From: Raffaelea ambrosiae
Taxonomy: Eukaryota; Ascomycota; Sordariomycetes; Ophiostomatales; Ophiostomataceae
Reading direction: 5' to 3'
Length of the DNA: 64,000 nucleotides
Assembly: GCA_002778195.1 (NCBI GenBank)
Contig: PCDI01000001.1
Coordinates: forward strand, 1,338,174-1,402,173
Positions within the stretch are counted from its first letter, which is position 1. Every line of letters begins with the position of its first letter. A program made the translations under genes and the position numbers. The notes below the pieces were generated by a model that saw nothing but the letters and a program-made list of their open reading frames with translations, did not search any database and was not told the DNA's origin. Positions 1-10,708 of this stretch are shown here, one piece after another.

Positions 1-135
1 TGTAAAGTCTTTCCATTCTGTCCAGGATTCAAATTCTTCATACTCCCCAGTAGTATTTGCCCCCGTTTTTGCCTCTTGATGGATGACGGGATTTTCCCTC
101 GTCAATTCATGGTAGATGGACGTTTCAGTAGTCAT
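1..135 (-). CDS. Partial CDS, N-terminus of unknown protein (runs off left edge)
   Basis: An ATG at 135 on the minus strand opens a frame that stays open for all 45 codons to the window edge. The peptide starts MTTETSIYHELTRENP and ends in a Glu/Trp-rich stretch (EEFESWTEWKDF). The ATG has an A at -3 and follows an A-rich leader, as in other genes here. No domain is recognisable from so short a piece. The open frame, the normal start context and the orientation (promoter in 136-1195) make it a plausible first exon. It could still be chance, because 45 codons is short. Confidence 0.45.
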   Translation of the reverse strand, partial: MTTETSIYHELTRENPVIHQEAKTGANTTGEYEEFESWTEWKDFT

Positions 136-1195
136 GTTTTTTTTTGTTTTTGTTTTTTTTTTTCGATTTGAAGCGGAAATAAATAGAACAGAGCAAAGTG
201 TAGAGGGGTTCGAGAAGATGGGTGCTTGGGAGGCTTGGGAAGTGATCAAAGACCGGAAAATGAGTATACGAAGAACAACATCAGCGAGACGGTGACCATT
301 GAATATGTAGAGTAGGAGGCAAACAACAGAGGACGCATGTAAAAGACAGTTCTTCTTCCAAAGTGTGCGGACAGGACATACCAGAACCAACAAAGAGCTG
401 AAAGACACGGAACATTGGAACGGGACATGCCAAAATCAAAGGAATAATACAAAGATTGCATTCAGAGAGTCCATAGAGACGAGAATCGTTCTTGGGGGAC
501 AGGAATCCAAGCTGAAAGATAAAACACACGCGGACGATACCGATACATTCAGTCATTCTAAGAAACGTCAAAGAGAGATACGTCAGATGCCCAAAGTCAA
601 AGGAGGCTTGACGACGAAAATATAACGAGAAACTGAGCGAAGACATTGGCTCTACGTCAAAGAGAAAAGAGTCGGTTACGTCACAGGTAAGGATGGCCTT
701 GGTGTCTGGCCACATTCTCGCTGAAACAGTAGTATAGACGGCAATTTCTATTCATGTAGAGGAGTCTAGCTTTATTGTGAGCTGAATGGCCAGTGGCGGT
801 TTCGGTCCTTCAAAAGCCATGCGAGGCTCGTCAGTTTTACCGATATAGCGTGGAATCACAGACGTTTTTATGTAAGCGATTTAGTACGATTGCCCATCCA
901 ATGGCATGGTACCGACTGAATTTGTCCTTCGTCCTCTGGTCGCCATGGCTATGAAGGCACCTTGTGCCTGGGGAATGAGAACAAACATTAACGTCATTAG
1001 CACTGCCCACAACGTTTCTGTTTGCAAGACTGGCTTTTATTTGGTTGACGGTATTGATTTGGCTCAGTACACTTGACATCCCTCCCAGAAAAAAGAAAGA
1101 AAAGAAAAAAAACCCGAATGCCATCTTCTCAAGTCTATTTTAAAGATCCTGAAGCAATTCTGAACTTGGGGTCAATCGAACCCCTCCCTCATACC
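136..1195. other. Intergenic: upstream of the edge gene, 3' flank of the Fta2-like gene
   Basis: No recognisable gene. The stretch holds T-rich tracts near 137-162 and short unmatched ORFs on both strands. The small inverted motif at 1168-1184 (GGGGT/ACCCC arms) is too weak to call. Confidence 0.5.
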
Positions 1196-2379
1196 CTACA
1201 AACGATGTTCTAGCGCGGCTTTGCATTTTTCATGATTGCACGCACCATTCTCGCATAATTCATCTTGGCGTAGTGCCTTCAACATATAACGTACATGGGG
1301 CCCGCAATCTTCCGGTTGGGTGCGATATGAACGGAACGACCACTCAAGCCGGCGGTACGGTGATGTCAGGTCGGAAAAGTCTACCAAGACAGAGCCACCT
1401 CGCCAGCCTGTAGGGTCGAATGGTTGTATCATGAAGCCAATGCTTTGGAAAAACTTGTGGTGTGCCACAATCTTTTCGTCGTCAAGTTCTTTCAGATCTC
1501 CTCCGCCAGGGACAAAGTTGTAGACAATACTGTAGTACGATTTGTGTTTCTGGTACGAAAGAAGTGTTCCAGACTCCTCTAAGAGTGGCCGTATGTACCT
1601 TCCAAGGACCTGCGTCCAGCCCAGGCAGGGATTGATATTGATTTCCAGGTCTTGGGGAAGTGGCTCGAAGCCTTCGGGGGGCGGGGCTTTCTCCTCATCC
1701 ACTTCGCCTTCGTTGGAGAATGCCTTGAGGTTGCATATTGCCTGGATTTGTGTTCTCGGGTTGGGGCGTAGGAAAACCGGTGGCTTGCGACACTCGCGGG
1801 CCTGCTGCAGACGAAGGGCAACCTTGTCCAGGATGGCGCAGTTTATGCATTCACGCTTGAAGGACCAATACGTGCGAAGGTACTTATCCGGCGGAGGAGG
1901 CTTCCTATCTTGGAACTGTGTGGACGTGTTACTATCGGGGGCGAGGGAAAGAAAAAGGAGAAATGGGGAGAGAGAGAGAGAGAGAGAACGAATAAACACT
2001 GCTTCCTTACCACCTTGACGGCGACCGTCTGGCCCCCGGATTGGCATTGAAAAACCACGCCATCGCCGCCTCGTCCAATATATTTTTCGAACTTTATGTC
2101 CTTGGGTTGAAGCGGGAACTTGTGCAGCTTGGGTTTTTTGAAGGTGATACAGGCCAGCGACGGTTCTCCCGACTTGGGCTCATCTGACGCAAATGGAGAT
2201 ATGTCAATCACTTCCTCAGGCTCTTGCGCCACAGGCAGCAGTTGTGGCACCGGGTATGTCACAGGCGGCGGTTGTGCATCTGGTGCAAATGTAGCCATGT
2301 CAGTCGGTTCTTGCATAGGCTGCGGTTGTGCCACAAGCGGCGGTCGTGGGCGTTCGCTGAAAGTGCTATCGGTTGCCAT
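1196..2379 (-). CDS. fta2: Fta2-like Sim4/CCAN kinetochore subunit (protein-kinase-like fold)
   Basis: Two exons, 2011-2379 and 1196-1915, joined over a 95-nt phase-0 intron (donor GTAAGG, acceptor CAG) that carries a GA/CT microsatellite. The product is 362 aa. A Pro-rich N-terminal 75 residues precedes FEKYIGRGGDGVVFQ and VAVKV, which look like the glycine-rich loop and the beta-3 lysine of a kinase N-lobe. This arrangement is typical of the fungal Fta2 family of the Sim4 kinetochore complex (recalled, not searched). The C-terminal half has a VLVDFSDL segment but no HRD-type catalytic loop I can see, so it is probably a pseudokinase. I chose the ATG at 2379 because the codon at 2398-2400 is TTG. 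It lies 191 bp downstream of the SDR gene's stop on the same strand. A different kinase-like protein is the main alternative. Confidence 0.78.
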
Positions 2380-2570
2380 ACTAGTTGGTGGAATTGACAA
2401 AAGTAGAAAACTCTACGTGTGCAGGCACATCTCAGGAGTCCTTTACTACACCGCCATGTCGCCTCAGTGTTCTGCTGACATATCATATCAGGTGACTACA
2501 AAGGACACGGGCAGGCACACCACGCTGAAACGTCTGAAAGAAAAGTTGAATACCCCAATGTTGCTCTAGT

Positions 2571-3753
2571 CTACAGTCTTGAAAGCCGTCCCGCTGCCAG
2601 TCGGGCGCCCCCATCCACGGGAATGTCCACGCCGTTTCTGTTCTAGTTAGTCGTCATCACAAAGAACGTCAAGACGAACAAGAGAGAAAAACTCACACAT
2701 AGCGACCCGCGTGAGAGCACAGGTATATCGCCACCCCAGCAATGTCCTCGGGCAGGCCCAGCCGCCCCATGGGGTTCTCTTTGCTCAATTCTTCCTCGCC
2801 GCCGAGATTCTTGATCAACCCTTGTGCCAGCTTGGACGGGAAGAATCCAGGGGCGATGACGTTTGATGTGATGTGACGGGGGCCAAGCTCGACAGCCAGA
2901 TTTCTTCCGAGGTGCTGGAGACGGGTGTTAGACAATAGGCACAGATAAAGGGAAGTCGTACGAAACACGGGATGTCAAAGCGGAGAAAGCAAAGAGGCCA
3001 AAGAGGCCGAAGCCAAAATAAAAATAAATAAATAAACCAAAGGAACCCAAAGGAAACCAAAGATTTTGAAATTTTTGAAATTTTTGAACAAAAAAGGAGA
3101 GAACGGGAATGCCTTGAAAGAACCCGATCAAAGAGCCAAAGACTTGATAAATCAGTCATTCGTCTTGCACGTACATGGGCGGCTGCCTTGGAGGCCGAGT
3201 ACATGATCGTCCCGTGCTCGCCAACATGCGGCACGTTCAGGCCGGCGGTCGAGCTGACGGTCACGACACGCGCCGGGTCTTCGGCGGTGCCGGCGGCGGC
3301 CAGCAGCGGCAGCGCCTTTTGCGTCAGCTCAAAGACGCCGCGGACGTTGAGGTCGAGGATCTTGACGGAGCTGTGCGGGGGCGCGTCTTCGAAGCGCGAG
3401 CCCCAGGAGGCGCCGGCGTTGTTGACGAGGATGTGGAGGCCGCGGCCGCGGCGGCTGCCGCCGACCAGCCGGGCGACCTCGTCGACGAGCTGCACAATGT
3501 CGTCCGAGTTGCCGACGTTGGCGGCCAGGCCCACGGCGCGTCCGCGGATGCCCGGCAGGCGGTTGAGGCGGTCGACGGCCTGGCGCAGGCCCTGGTCGCC
3601 GTCGAGCTTGCGGGCGGTGACGATGACGAGGGAGCAGCCGGCGCGCAGAAAGGCGGTGGCGATGTGCAGGCCGATGCCGCGGGAGCCGCCGGTGACGAGG
3701 GCGTTCTTGCCCTCGAGGGTGAAGAGGCGATCAAAGTTGGGAAAGTCGGACAT
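2571..3753 (-). CDS. Short-chain dehydrogenase/reductase with C-terminal SRL (PTS1)
   Basis: Three exons: 3175-3753, 2697-2914 and 2571-2637. Introns are 2915-3174 (260 nt, phase 0) and 2638-2696 (59 nt, phase 2). The 287-aa product is a classical NAD(P)-dependent SDR: cofactor loop TGGSRGIG at 21-28, NNAG at 111-114, a VSS serine near 167-168, and Y185/K189 in YSASK. The joined exons read SKAAAHHLGRNLAVEL and GRYVNGVDIPVDGG, which matches the family pattern and supports both splice choices. It resembles the RhlG/3-oxoacyl-reductase branch; the substrate is unknown. The last three residues are SRL, a peroxisomal targeting tripeptide. It is transcribed away from the CoA-ligase gene from a shared 1.0 kb intergenic region. 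The long first intron is inflated by short repeats (AAATTTTTG and AAGAGGCC units). Confidence 0.9.
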
Positions 3754-4797
3754 GGTGGGCGTGAAGGAAGACTACAAAAAAAAAAAAAGGAAAAAAAAAA
3801 AAGGGACGGACTCGCGGAGGATGCGATCTTGAGGTTGTGGCCGCGAAAGGACTCTTGCCAGCCTCCGCTGCAATTCCGTTGCGATCTCTTGCCTTTCCCA
3901 AATACCAAGAATGCAGACTATGAGAGAATCCCATTTCTTTCTCCGCACCCACAGACGTTGCATGCATCGCCGCCCCTCCTCCTTCTCCTCTTGTCGTGTC
4001 GAGCGATATGCCGTGCTGCTAGTGTGGATCTCTCAGGGTGCGTGTTAGTGAGCTCTGTGGCCGCTGATTGGCCAGCCACGAGCCAGGACGGCTCACTGAA
4101 CATCCGGGGCAGTTGGCGGGTAACTAGGCTGGGGAAAACCGTGTGGGGTTGATCCGTGTCATATCCACACAGAGAGTATTACGGTGGAGTGAAGGCAGAC
4201 TTTCTCAACCTCACTGAGTCCCACACGCGGACCTTACCCCGCAACTGCCTGCTGCCGCCGACGACCCGAGGAAGAGTGTGGGCACTAATTGGCAGGCTGG
4301 CAGATACACGGATTACGATGGCCGGCTGTCTCCACCGGTGCCACACACGCGGGCCAAGCCAGGGTGGCAACCCCCGTCTGCCCAGTCTGTCCAGGTCTTG
4401 CTAGTAGTATGTGAGGTGCAGGCGCCCGAGAGCAGAGGGCAGTCACGGGCTTTGCGTGCCAGGATGCGAGGAGGACGGTTTTCGGGCTGGCTTTCCCCGT
4501 GCCAGGCTGTGCTCATAAGCTGTGACCTTGCAGGGCAGAAGAGAGGGGAAGCTGGTGTGGGAGCACCCAGTTGGAAACGGAGCCGCTCCCGAATTAGCCC
4601 CGGTCGCTTGTCTTACTGGTTTATGTCTGGCCGGTCTGGAGGCCTGTTGGCACTGGTCCTGGATCTCGGATCTGCTCTATCGTGGCTCGAGCTGAGAACC
4701 GCAACATACCTTCTTCCCATTCTGTCCTTGCCAATCGTCTTTTTGTTTTTGTTTCCCCTGCTCTCCGTCTCCCTTTTCCTCTTCCCCATCAGCCAAG
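3754..4797. promoter_or_regulatory. Divergent promoter region, SDR / CoA ligase
   Basis: This 1.04 kb stretch lies between two divergently transcribed genes of the same metabolic block, so it must hold both promoters. The SDR leader has A-rich tracts (3776-3803 on the plus strand). The ligase leader is C/T-rich (4720-4790). A GTGTGG...CCACAC inverted pair sits at about 4140-4172. I could not identify a shared regulator site with confidence. Confidence 0.6.
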
Positions 4798-6630
4798 ATG
4801 GTGTACCACTCGCCCTTCCCCGACCTGGATATCCCCCAGACCAACATCCTCGACTACGTCTTCCCTGAAGGCGCGAAGCCCGACGAGGAGCCGCTCTGGA
4901 TCGACTCCCTCAATCCGCACATCAACCTGTCGGCGGCCGGGGCCCTGTCATGGATCAAGAAGCTTGCTGCCGGCCTGGAGCGGCTGGGTGTCCAGCGCGG
5001 CGAGGTGGTCATGATCTACACGCCCAACCACATCTTTGTGCCGGTGGCCTATCTGGGCATTGTCGGCGGCGGCTTCATCTTCAGCGGCTCCAACCCGGCC
5101 TACACGATACCTGGTAGGATCTCCCTTTGACAAAAGACACGCAGCGCGCATAGTCTAACAACCCAGAACTCGTCCACCAGATGGAAAACACGACGGCCAA
5201 GACCCTCCTCGTGCACCCGACGCTGCTCCGCAACGCTCTGGAGGCGGCGCCGCAGGCCGGCATCGAGCGCGGGCGCGTCTTTCTGTTTTCGGACGAGGCG
5301 ACGGACACGGTGGACGGCATCGCGGACTGGCGGCGCGGCCTGGCGGTCTCGGACGCGGACGCGCAGCACTACCGCTGGCCGGAGCTGGGGCCGGACCAGG
5401 CCATGCGCACGGTGGCCACGATCAACTACAGCTCGGGGACGACGGGCCTGCCCAAGGGCGTGTGCGTGTCGCACGCCAACCTGATTGCCAACGTGGAGCA
5501 GTGCAGGTTCATGCGCTACCTGCACAAGCCGTTTGCGCGGGCGGCGCGGCCGCCGGAGCGCTGGATCGGCTTCCTGCCGCTGTACCACGCGTACGGGCAG
5601 CTCTTTACGATTCTGATGGCGCTGCGGCTGCGCACGCCCGTCTACATCATGGCGGCGTTCCGCTACGAGGACTTTTTGGCGGCCATCGGGCGCTACCGCA
5701 TCACCAGCCTGCAGGTGGCGCCGCCCATCCTGGTGATGCTCTCGAAGCGGCCCGAGACCCAGCGCTACGACCTGCGCTCGGTGCGCGACGTGCTGTGCGG
5801 CGCCGCGCCGCTGAGCCGCGAGCTGCAGAACGCCTGCCAGGCCCGCTTCCACATGCAGATCAACCAGGGCTGGGGCATGACCGAGGTCACGTGCGGCGCG
5901 CTGCACGTGCCCGGCGGCGTGCGCGACAGCACCGGCAGCGTCGGCCAGCTGGACCCCAACTGCGCGTGCCGGCTGCTGGACGACGACGGCCGGGATGTGC
6001 CGCTGGGCGCGCCGGGCGAGATCTACATCCGCGGGCCCAACGTGTGTCTGGGCTACTGGCGCAACGAGGCGGCCACGCGGGAGGCCCTCACCCCGGACGG
6101 CTGGCTCAAGACGGGCGACATTGCCGTGTGCAACAAGGAGGGCTACTTTTGGATTGTGGACCGGAAGAAGGTACGTTACCCCCCACCCCACGTAGCAGGC
6201 AGACTGGAGGACGACGACTCCAGGAGAAGACTGTCCCCCGGTGGTTCTCACTAACACCCCCACCCCCACCCAGGAACTCATCAAGGTCAACGCCCTCCAG
6301 GTGGCCCCCGCCGAGCTCGAGGGCATCCTGCTCGAGAACGAGCACGTTGCCGACGCGGCCGTGGTCGGCATGACGCTGCAGGACGAGGAATTCCCGCGGG
6401 CGTACGTGGTGCTGCACGAGGCGTCGGCCGGCAAGACGAGCCCGGCGCAGATCCAGGCGTGGATGGCGGGCCGCGTGGCCAAGCACAAGCGGCTGACGGG
6501 CGGCGTGGTGCTGGTGGACGAGGTGCCGAAGCTGGCGAGCGGCAAGATCCAGCGGAAGACGATGCGAGAGTGGGCGAAGCGGGACGCGGCGGAGATTGAG
6601 CGGAAGCAGCAGGGTCGGGCGAGGTTGTAG
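4798..6630 (+). CDS. 4-coumarate-CoA-ligase-like acyl-CoA synthetase with C-terminal ARL (PTS1)
   Basis: Three exons: 4798-5113, 5167-6170 and 6274-6630. The introns are 53 nt (phase 1) and 103 nt (phase 0). The 558-aa product is an ANL-superfamily adenylate-forming ligase. It has the P-loop YSSGTTGLPKGV from about residue 193, QGWGMTEV, the aspartate-bearing LKTGDI motif, and the hinge DRKKELIKV, which is created exactly at the second splice junction. The C-terminal lysine region SGKIQRKTMREW is present. Such enzymes activate an aromatic or fatty acid to its CoA thioester through an acyl-AMP. Several fungal 4CL-like proteins are peroxisomal, and the final ARL here fits PTS1. The true acid substrate cannot be read from sequence. 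Length is normal for the family. Confidence 0.92.
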
Positions 6631-7271
6631 GGGTGGGGGGGCGGAGGGTGAGAGAGATTTGATGGAAACGGAGACATTTTGAAAGATATTATGGAGGATA
6701 TGAAAGAGATATATGAGAGGTGGTGTTGACATTCGGGTGTTGTGAAAACCAGGCAGTGTTAGACAGTTCAGCAACAAATAAACAATCAGATAACTCGAAT
6801 TAAACATATTTGAAAGAAGAAACAAAAAAGAAAGAAGGAAAATAAAGAAGAAAGAAAGGTGAAGAAAGAGAGGAAGGGTTAAAAAGAAACCAAGACTGAA
6901 ATAAAGACATCTCGTGTTATGGAAACGGAGACATATTATGGAAGGAGATGTGGGAGCGATACTCAGAGACATTGACTTTCAGGTGCTGTGCGAAAGCAGT
7001 GTTAGACAGAGCAGCGACAAATAAAAAATCAAACAACAGCTTTGCATTCATCAAAGGACGCGTTCAAAAAGAAGGGACGAAGAAAGAAAGAAAGAAACAA
7101 AGAAAGGGAAGAAAGAAGGAAAAGAATGAAATGAAAACCAAGACTGACATAAGACTGAAAACGTCTGGATAATGGAATAAGACATTCTAAAAGAATATTA
7201 TATTTCAATAACGAAATACTGATAAAGATGCTTTTCTTTCGACAAGACTCATCCCCTACACTGCCACCACC
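6631..7271. other. Intergenic between convergent CoA ligase and acyl-CoA dehydrogenase
   Basis: The two genes converge here, so this is 3' flank for both. Most of it is a diverged tandem duplication, listed separately at 6662-7166. I see no gene. Confidence 0.7.
6662..7166 (+). repeat. Diverged ~257-bp tandem duplication
   Basis: Unit 1 starts at 6662 and unit 2 at 6919. Both open with ATGGAAACGGAGACAT. In the same order, both then have CAGTGTTAGACAG, a CAACAAATAAA-like segment (CGACAAATAAA in the second copy), an AAAGAAAGAAGG purine tract, and CCAAGACTGA followed by an ATAA-type end. The copies differ by many substitutions and small indels, so the duplication is old. No ORF is shared. Confidence 0.75.
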
Positions 7272-8642
7272 CTAGTTGAACGTCTCGTACTTGTACCCCG
7301 CCTCCTCTGTCAGCTTCTGCGCCTTCTCGTGGTACACCCGGTGCCGCTCGTGAAACCCGCCGGCCGTCTTCATCTCCTCGCGGCCGACCTGGTGCCGGTG
7401 CGCCGCGTCCGGCCCGTCGGCCACCCGCACAAAGCGCGCATACGTCCACATCTCGGGCAGCGGCGTGTGCTGCGTCAGGCCCTGGCCGGCGTACATCTGC
7501 ATGCACTCGTCGATGATCCGCGTGGCCAGGTGCGGCACCAGCACCTTGCTCTGCGCAATCGCGCGCTTGCCCGCCTTGGGGCCCTTGGCGTCCATCGTGT
7601 CCGCCGCCGTCAGCACCACCAGGCGCGCGGCGTCGAGCTCCAGGCGCATCTGGGCGATGCGCTCCACGTTGCTGTCGAACGCGCCGATCAGCTTGCCGCG
7701 CGGCGTCTTGCGCGGGTCGGTGCAGCGCAGCAGCGCCAGCTCGTACGCGCGCTCGCACTGGCCGAGCAGGCGCATGCAGTGGTGGATGCGGCCGGGGCCC
7801 AGGCGGCCCTGGGCGATCTCGAACGCGCGGCCCTCGCCCAGGATGACGTTCTCGGCGGGCACGCGCACGTCCTGGTAGAGGTACTCGCCGTGGCCCTCGG
7901 GGGCCCAGTCGTAGCCCATGATGGTCAGGTTGCGCACCTGGGTGATGCCGGGCGTGTCGCAGGGCACGATGAGCATGGTGTGGCGGCGCCAGCGGTCCGG
8001 GTTGTCCGGGTCGGAGCAGCCCATGAGGATGTAGAACGAGAGCGCCTTGTTCCAGAGGCAGTTGCCGTACAGCTTGCGCCCGTTGAGCACGTACGTGTCG
8101 CCGTCGCCGTCGCGCCGCACCGACAGGGCAATCTGCGTCGCGTCGGAGCTGGCCACGTCGGGCTCCGTCATCGAGTAGGCGCTGCTGGCCGTGCCCTCCA
8201 GCAGCGGGCGCAGCCACTTGTCCTTTTGCGCCTCGCTGCCGTACTTGGCCAGCAGCTCAATGTTGCCCGTCTCGGGCGCGTGGCAGTTCATCGTCTGCGC
8301 CGCCCAGTAGCAGCGGCCCATGATCTCGGCGCAGCAGGCGTACTCGAGGTTGGTCAGCCCGGGGCTCTCGGGGAAGTGCTTGGGCAAGAACAGGTTGAAG
8401 AGGCCGCGCGTCTTGGCCAGCGCGCGCAGCTCCTGCAGGACCGCCGGCTTGGCCCAGCGCTTGTCGGCGAGCTGGTTGCGCATGATCTGCTCGCGCGGGA
8501 TCACCTCGTTCTCGACAAAGTCGTAGACCGCCTGGATCTTGTCGACGGCCATGGGCGACAGCTTCTCCTGCACCCAGGGCGGGATGCGGGCCAAGGCCGG
8601 GCCCTCGAAGACGGACGGCGGCACTTGCGCGAGGGGGGACAT
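7272..8642 (-). CDS. Acyl-CoA dehydrogenase (ACAD10/11-like)
   Basis: Single exon, 456 aa, with a normal ATG at 8642. The fold order is clear: a helical N-domain (residues about 25-130); the FAD/substrate beta-domain with YSMTEPDVASSDATQI and GRKLYGN (about 160-215); and a C-terminal helical domain with GRIHHCMRLLGQCERAYEL and YAGQGLTQHTPLPEMW. The RVADGPDAAHR segment near the end resembles the R-x-A-D-G-P-x-x-x-H motif typical of ACAD10/11-type enzymes. It should introduce an alpha,beta double bond into an acyl-CoA using FAD. No PTS1 is visible (the end is YETFN), so its location is open. It is flanked by other CoA and redox enzymes and shares its strand with the PRISE gene upstream. Confidence 0.93.
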   Translation of the reverse strand: MSPLAQVPPSVFEGPALARIPPWVQEKLSPMAVDKIQAVYDFVENEVIPREQIMRNQLADKRWAKPAVLQELRALAKTRGLFNLFLPKHFPESPGLTNLEYACCAEIMGRCYWAAQTMNCHAPETGNIELLAKYGSEAQKDKWLRPLLEGTASSAYSMTEPDVASSDATQIALSVRRDGDGDTYVLNGRKLYGNCLWNKALSFYILMGCSDPDNPDRWRRHTMLIVPCDTPGITQVRNLTIMGYDWAPEGHGEYLYQDVRVPAENVILGEGRAFEIAQGRLGPGRIHHCMRLLGQCERAYELALLRCTDPRKTPRGKLIGAFDSNVERIAQMRLELDAARLVVLTAADTMDAKGPKAGKRAIAQSKVLVPHLATRIIDECMQMYAGQGLTQHTPLPEMWTYARFVRVADGPDAAHRHQVGREEMKTAGGFHERHRVYHEKAQKLTEEAGYKYETFN

Positions 8643-9381
8643 GATGGGGGTGTTTGCTTGTTCGTTCTTGTCTGTGCAATGCTACAGGCTTTTCCAGGGG
8701 AATGTCTGTGAATGGTATACAAGAAGCAAGAAGCAAGACGCAAACCAGCTGTTGCTGCTGCAGAATAGGGACCAACAAGGACCAAGAAAGAACCAGCAAC
8801 GGATGCAAAAAGAGCAAAGACAATGGATGGGAACAAAGAGAAATCACCCAAAACTACTGGTCATAGTCATGTTATCGGCCACACATGAAGCTGCTCATTT
8901 TTGGTCTTGCTGCGTCCTACCGTTTTAACCGACCCCCCCCCCTGCTGGGAACAGCTACTGACAAGCCAACAAAGATGGGGGGGGCCTGGCGCTGCATAGC
9001 TCTTACAGGAAAATGCGGGTGAGAACTTCCTTGCCGCGGCTAGTTGGCTCCCCCATACACGCCAGCTGGTGTGGAACCTTGTCCACTTTGCGGGGGTCGC
9101 CCAGGGTCGGCCAACCAGGCAGTGTTGCGAAGCTCGGTTTCCCATGGCTACGATTTGTTTGCCGGGAACGTTTGGTCTCTTGGTTGATTCTTTCTATGGA
9201 CAACTCTCCGTCATGGACATGGTCTGATTAGGAAGAGGAACAGTTTCCAAGCTGACATGATCAGTAAACAGGCATCCTATTGTTGACTATTGCTGAAGAG
9301 GAAAGAGAACATGAAAAGCAAGAAACAGCCAGAAGAAAATAAAAGAAAAAAAGAACCTCCTGCATCCTTTCTTCTCCTCCC
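8643..9381. promoter_or_regulatory. Intergenic: acyl-CoA dehydrogenase promoter and PRISE 3' flank
   Basis: This 739-bp gap lies head-to-tail between two minus-strand genes. It contains a C-run near 8933-8942 and A-rich DNA near 9300-9355. I see no gene or clear site. Confidence 0.5.
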
Positions 9382-10708
9382 CTACGGAATAATCTTGGCT
9401 TTCCGGAACCGGTCAAAGGCCGTGTAGAACGTCTCCTGGGTCGTGTACTCGACCTTGTCCTCGCCCATCATGGCAAAGCACTTGGTCATGTCCATGTGCC
9501 GGTCAAAGTCCAGCATCGACATGATAAAGTTGGCGAACCCGCCATAGCTGCGCTGGTTGCCCACGCGCCCCGTCTGCAGCCCGTGCTTCGTCTCCAGCGC
9601 CGTCCACGCCTCGTAGTGGTCGGCCAGGAAGTTCACCGGGTCGGGCCCCGCGCCACCGTCCGGCGGCGGCGGCACGCCCCGGAGGCCAAAGTACGCGCAG
9701 ACGACGGGCCACTTGTCGCGCCAGGCCGTCGGGCGGCTGCGGTCGGCCGCGTTGTAGCGCTGCTCCGACGTGGTCTCTGGGTGCAGCGAGGCCACGATGG
9801 ACACGCGGGCGCACATGTCCTGGCTGCTCTCGATGAACTGGTTCGTCCACGACTTGGCCGTGCCGGGAAACGCCACGGCGGCGCCCTCGCCGTGGAGGGC
9901 GCGCTGCAGCGACAGATACGTGCCGAGCTGCTGGGCCAGGCAGTAGATGTTGTTGTTGGGCACGAAGCCGATGATGACGTCGGGCAGGATCTCGCACCAG
10001 GTCCAGGCTTTGCCCTTGGACATGGCGGCCAGCATGTCCGTCTGGGCGTAGTAGAACATTTGCGACGCGTACGGCTCGGGGATGCGCGGCAGGCTCTCGC
10101 GCAGCGGCAGGTCCTGGTGGAAGGGGAAGTGGTCGTCCAGCAGGTGGACGCCGTAGGCCTTGGTGCCCGTGGGCAGGACGACAAACTGGAGGGCGGCCGA
10201 CAGGTGCTCGACGGCCGTGACGGCGCGCCGGATCAGCTCGACGTTGGTCTGGACCTCCTTCGCCGGGTCCGGGTCCATAATGTAGGCTGTGCCCGACGAG
10301 GCGGGTGCGTTGGGAGTGTGTGAGCAAGGGAGGGCTTCTGGAAACGCGCTGGGCCCACTCACCAAAAAAGTACACGTGCGAGACTGTCTCGACATCCTCG
10401 ACCTTGTCCTTCATCGCGGCCTCCAGGGCTTCCTGGCCCTGGGGGTTCAGCAGGTCGATGCCGCTGACCACCTGCAACTTGGACGACTCGGGCCATTGGG
10501 CCGCCTCCGGTGTCAGCGGACGGTTGGTCAGGGCCGTCACCTTGGCAAAGTCCTCTGGCTTGGGAAACCCGTTGAGGATGGCATTGACAATCGCCCAGCC
10601 GGTGATGCCGCTGGCGCCTGGGACATGTTAGCGCACGGCCGTGATGCAGGCAACTTGACGAGGGGTCGGTCGCGGCGCACCATAGACGAGGGCGTGGTTG
10701 GGAGCCAT
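9382..10708 (-). CDS. PRISE-type enone reductase (progesterone 5-beta-reductase/iridoid-synthase-like, SirQ-like)
   Basis: Three exons: 10681-10708 (28 nt), 10363-10617 and 9382-10286. The introns are 63 nt and 76 nt. The 395-aa product begins MAPNHALVYGASGITGWAI, an NADPH-binding Rossmann loop rebuilt precisely across the first intron. The second junction reads VSHVYFFAYIMD. Two residues match the catalytic pair I recall for plant progesterone 5-beta-reductase (K147/Y179): K137 in TGTKAYG and Y173 in FYYAQTDML. These enzymes reduce the C=C of alpha,beta-unsaturated carbonyls. Fungal members are often found in metabolic clusters, for example SirQ. It is divergent from the Baeyer-Villiger gene over a 2.1 kb gap. 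A generic NAD-dependent epimerase is the weaker alternative. Confidence 0.9.

Noticed and set aside
1160..1235. Possible tRNA on the minus strand (GGGGTTCGATTG resembles a T-arm)
   Set aside because: The T-loop is out of register, no A-box is present, and it would overlap the coding end of the Fta2-like gene.
2380..2400. Longer start for the Fta2-like protein
   Set aside because: The codon at 2398-2400 is TTG. The first ATG is at 2379.
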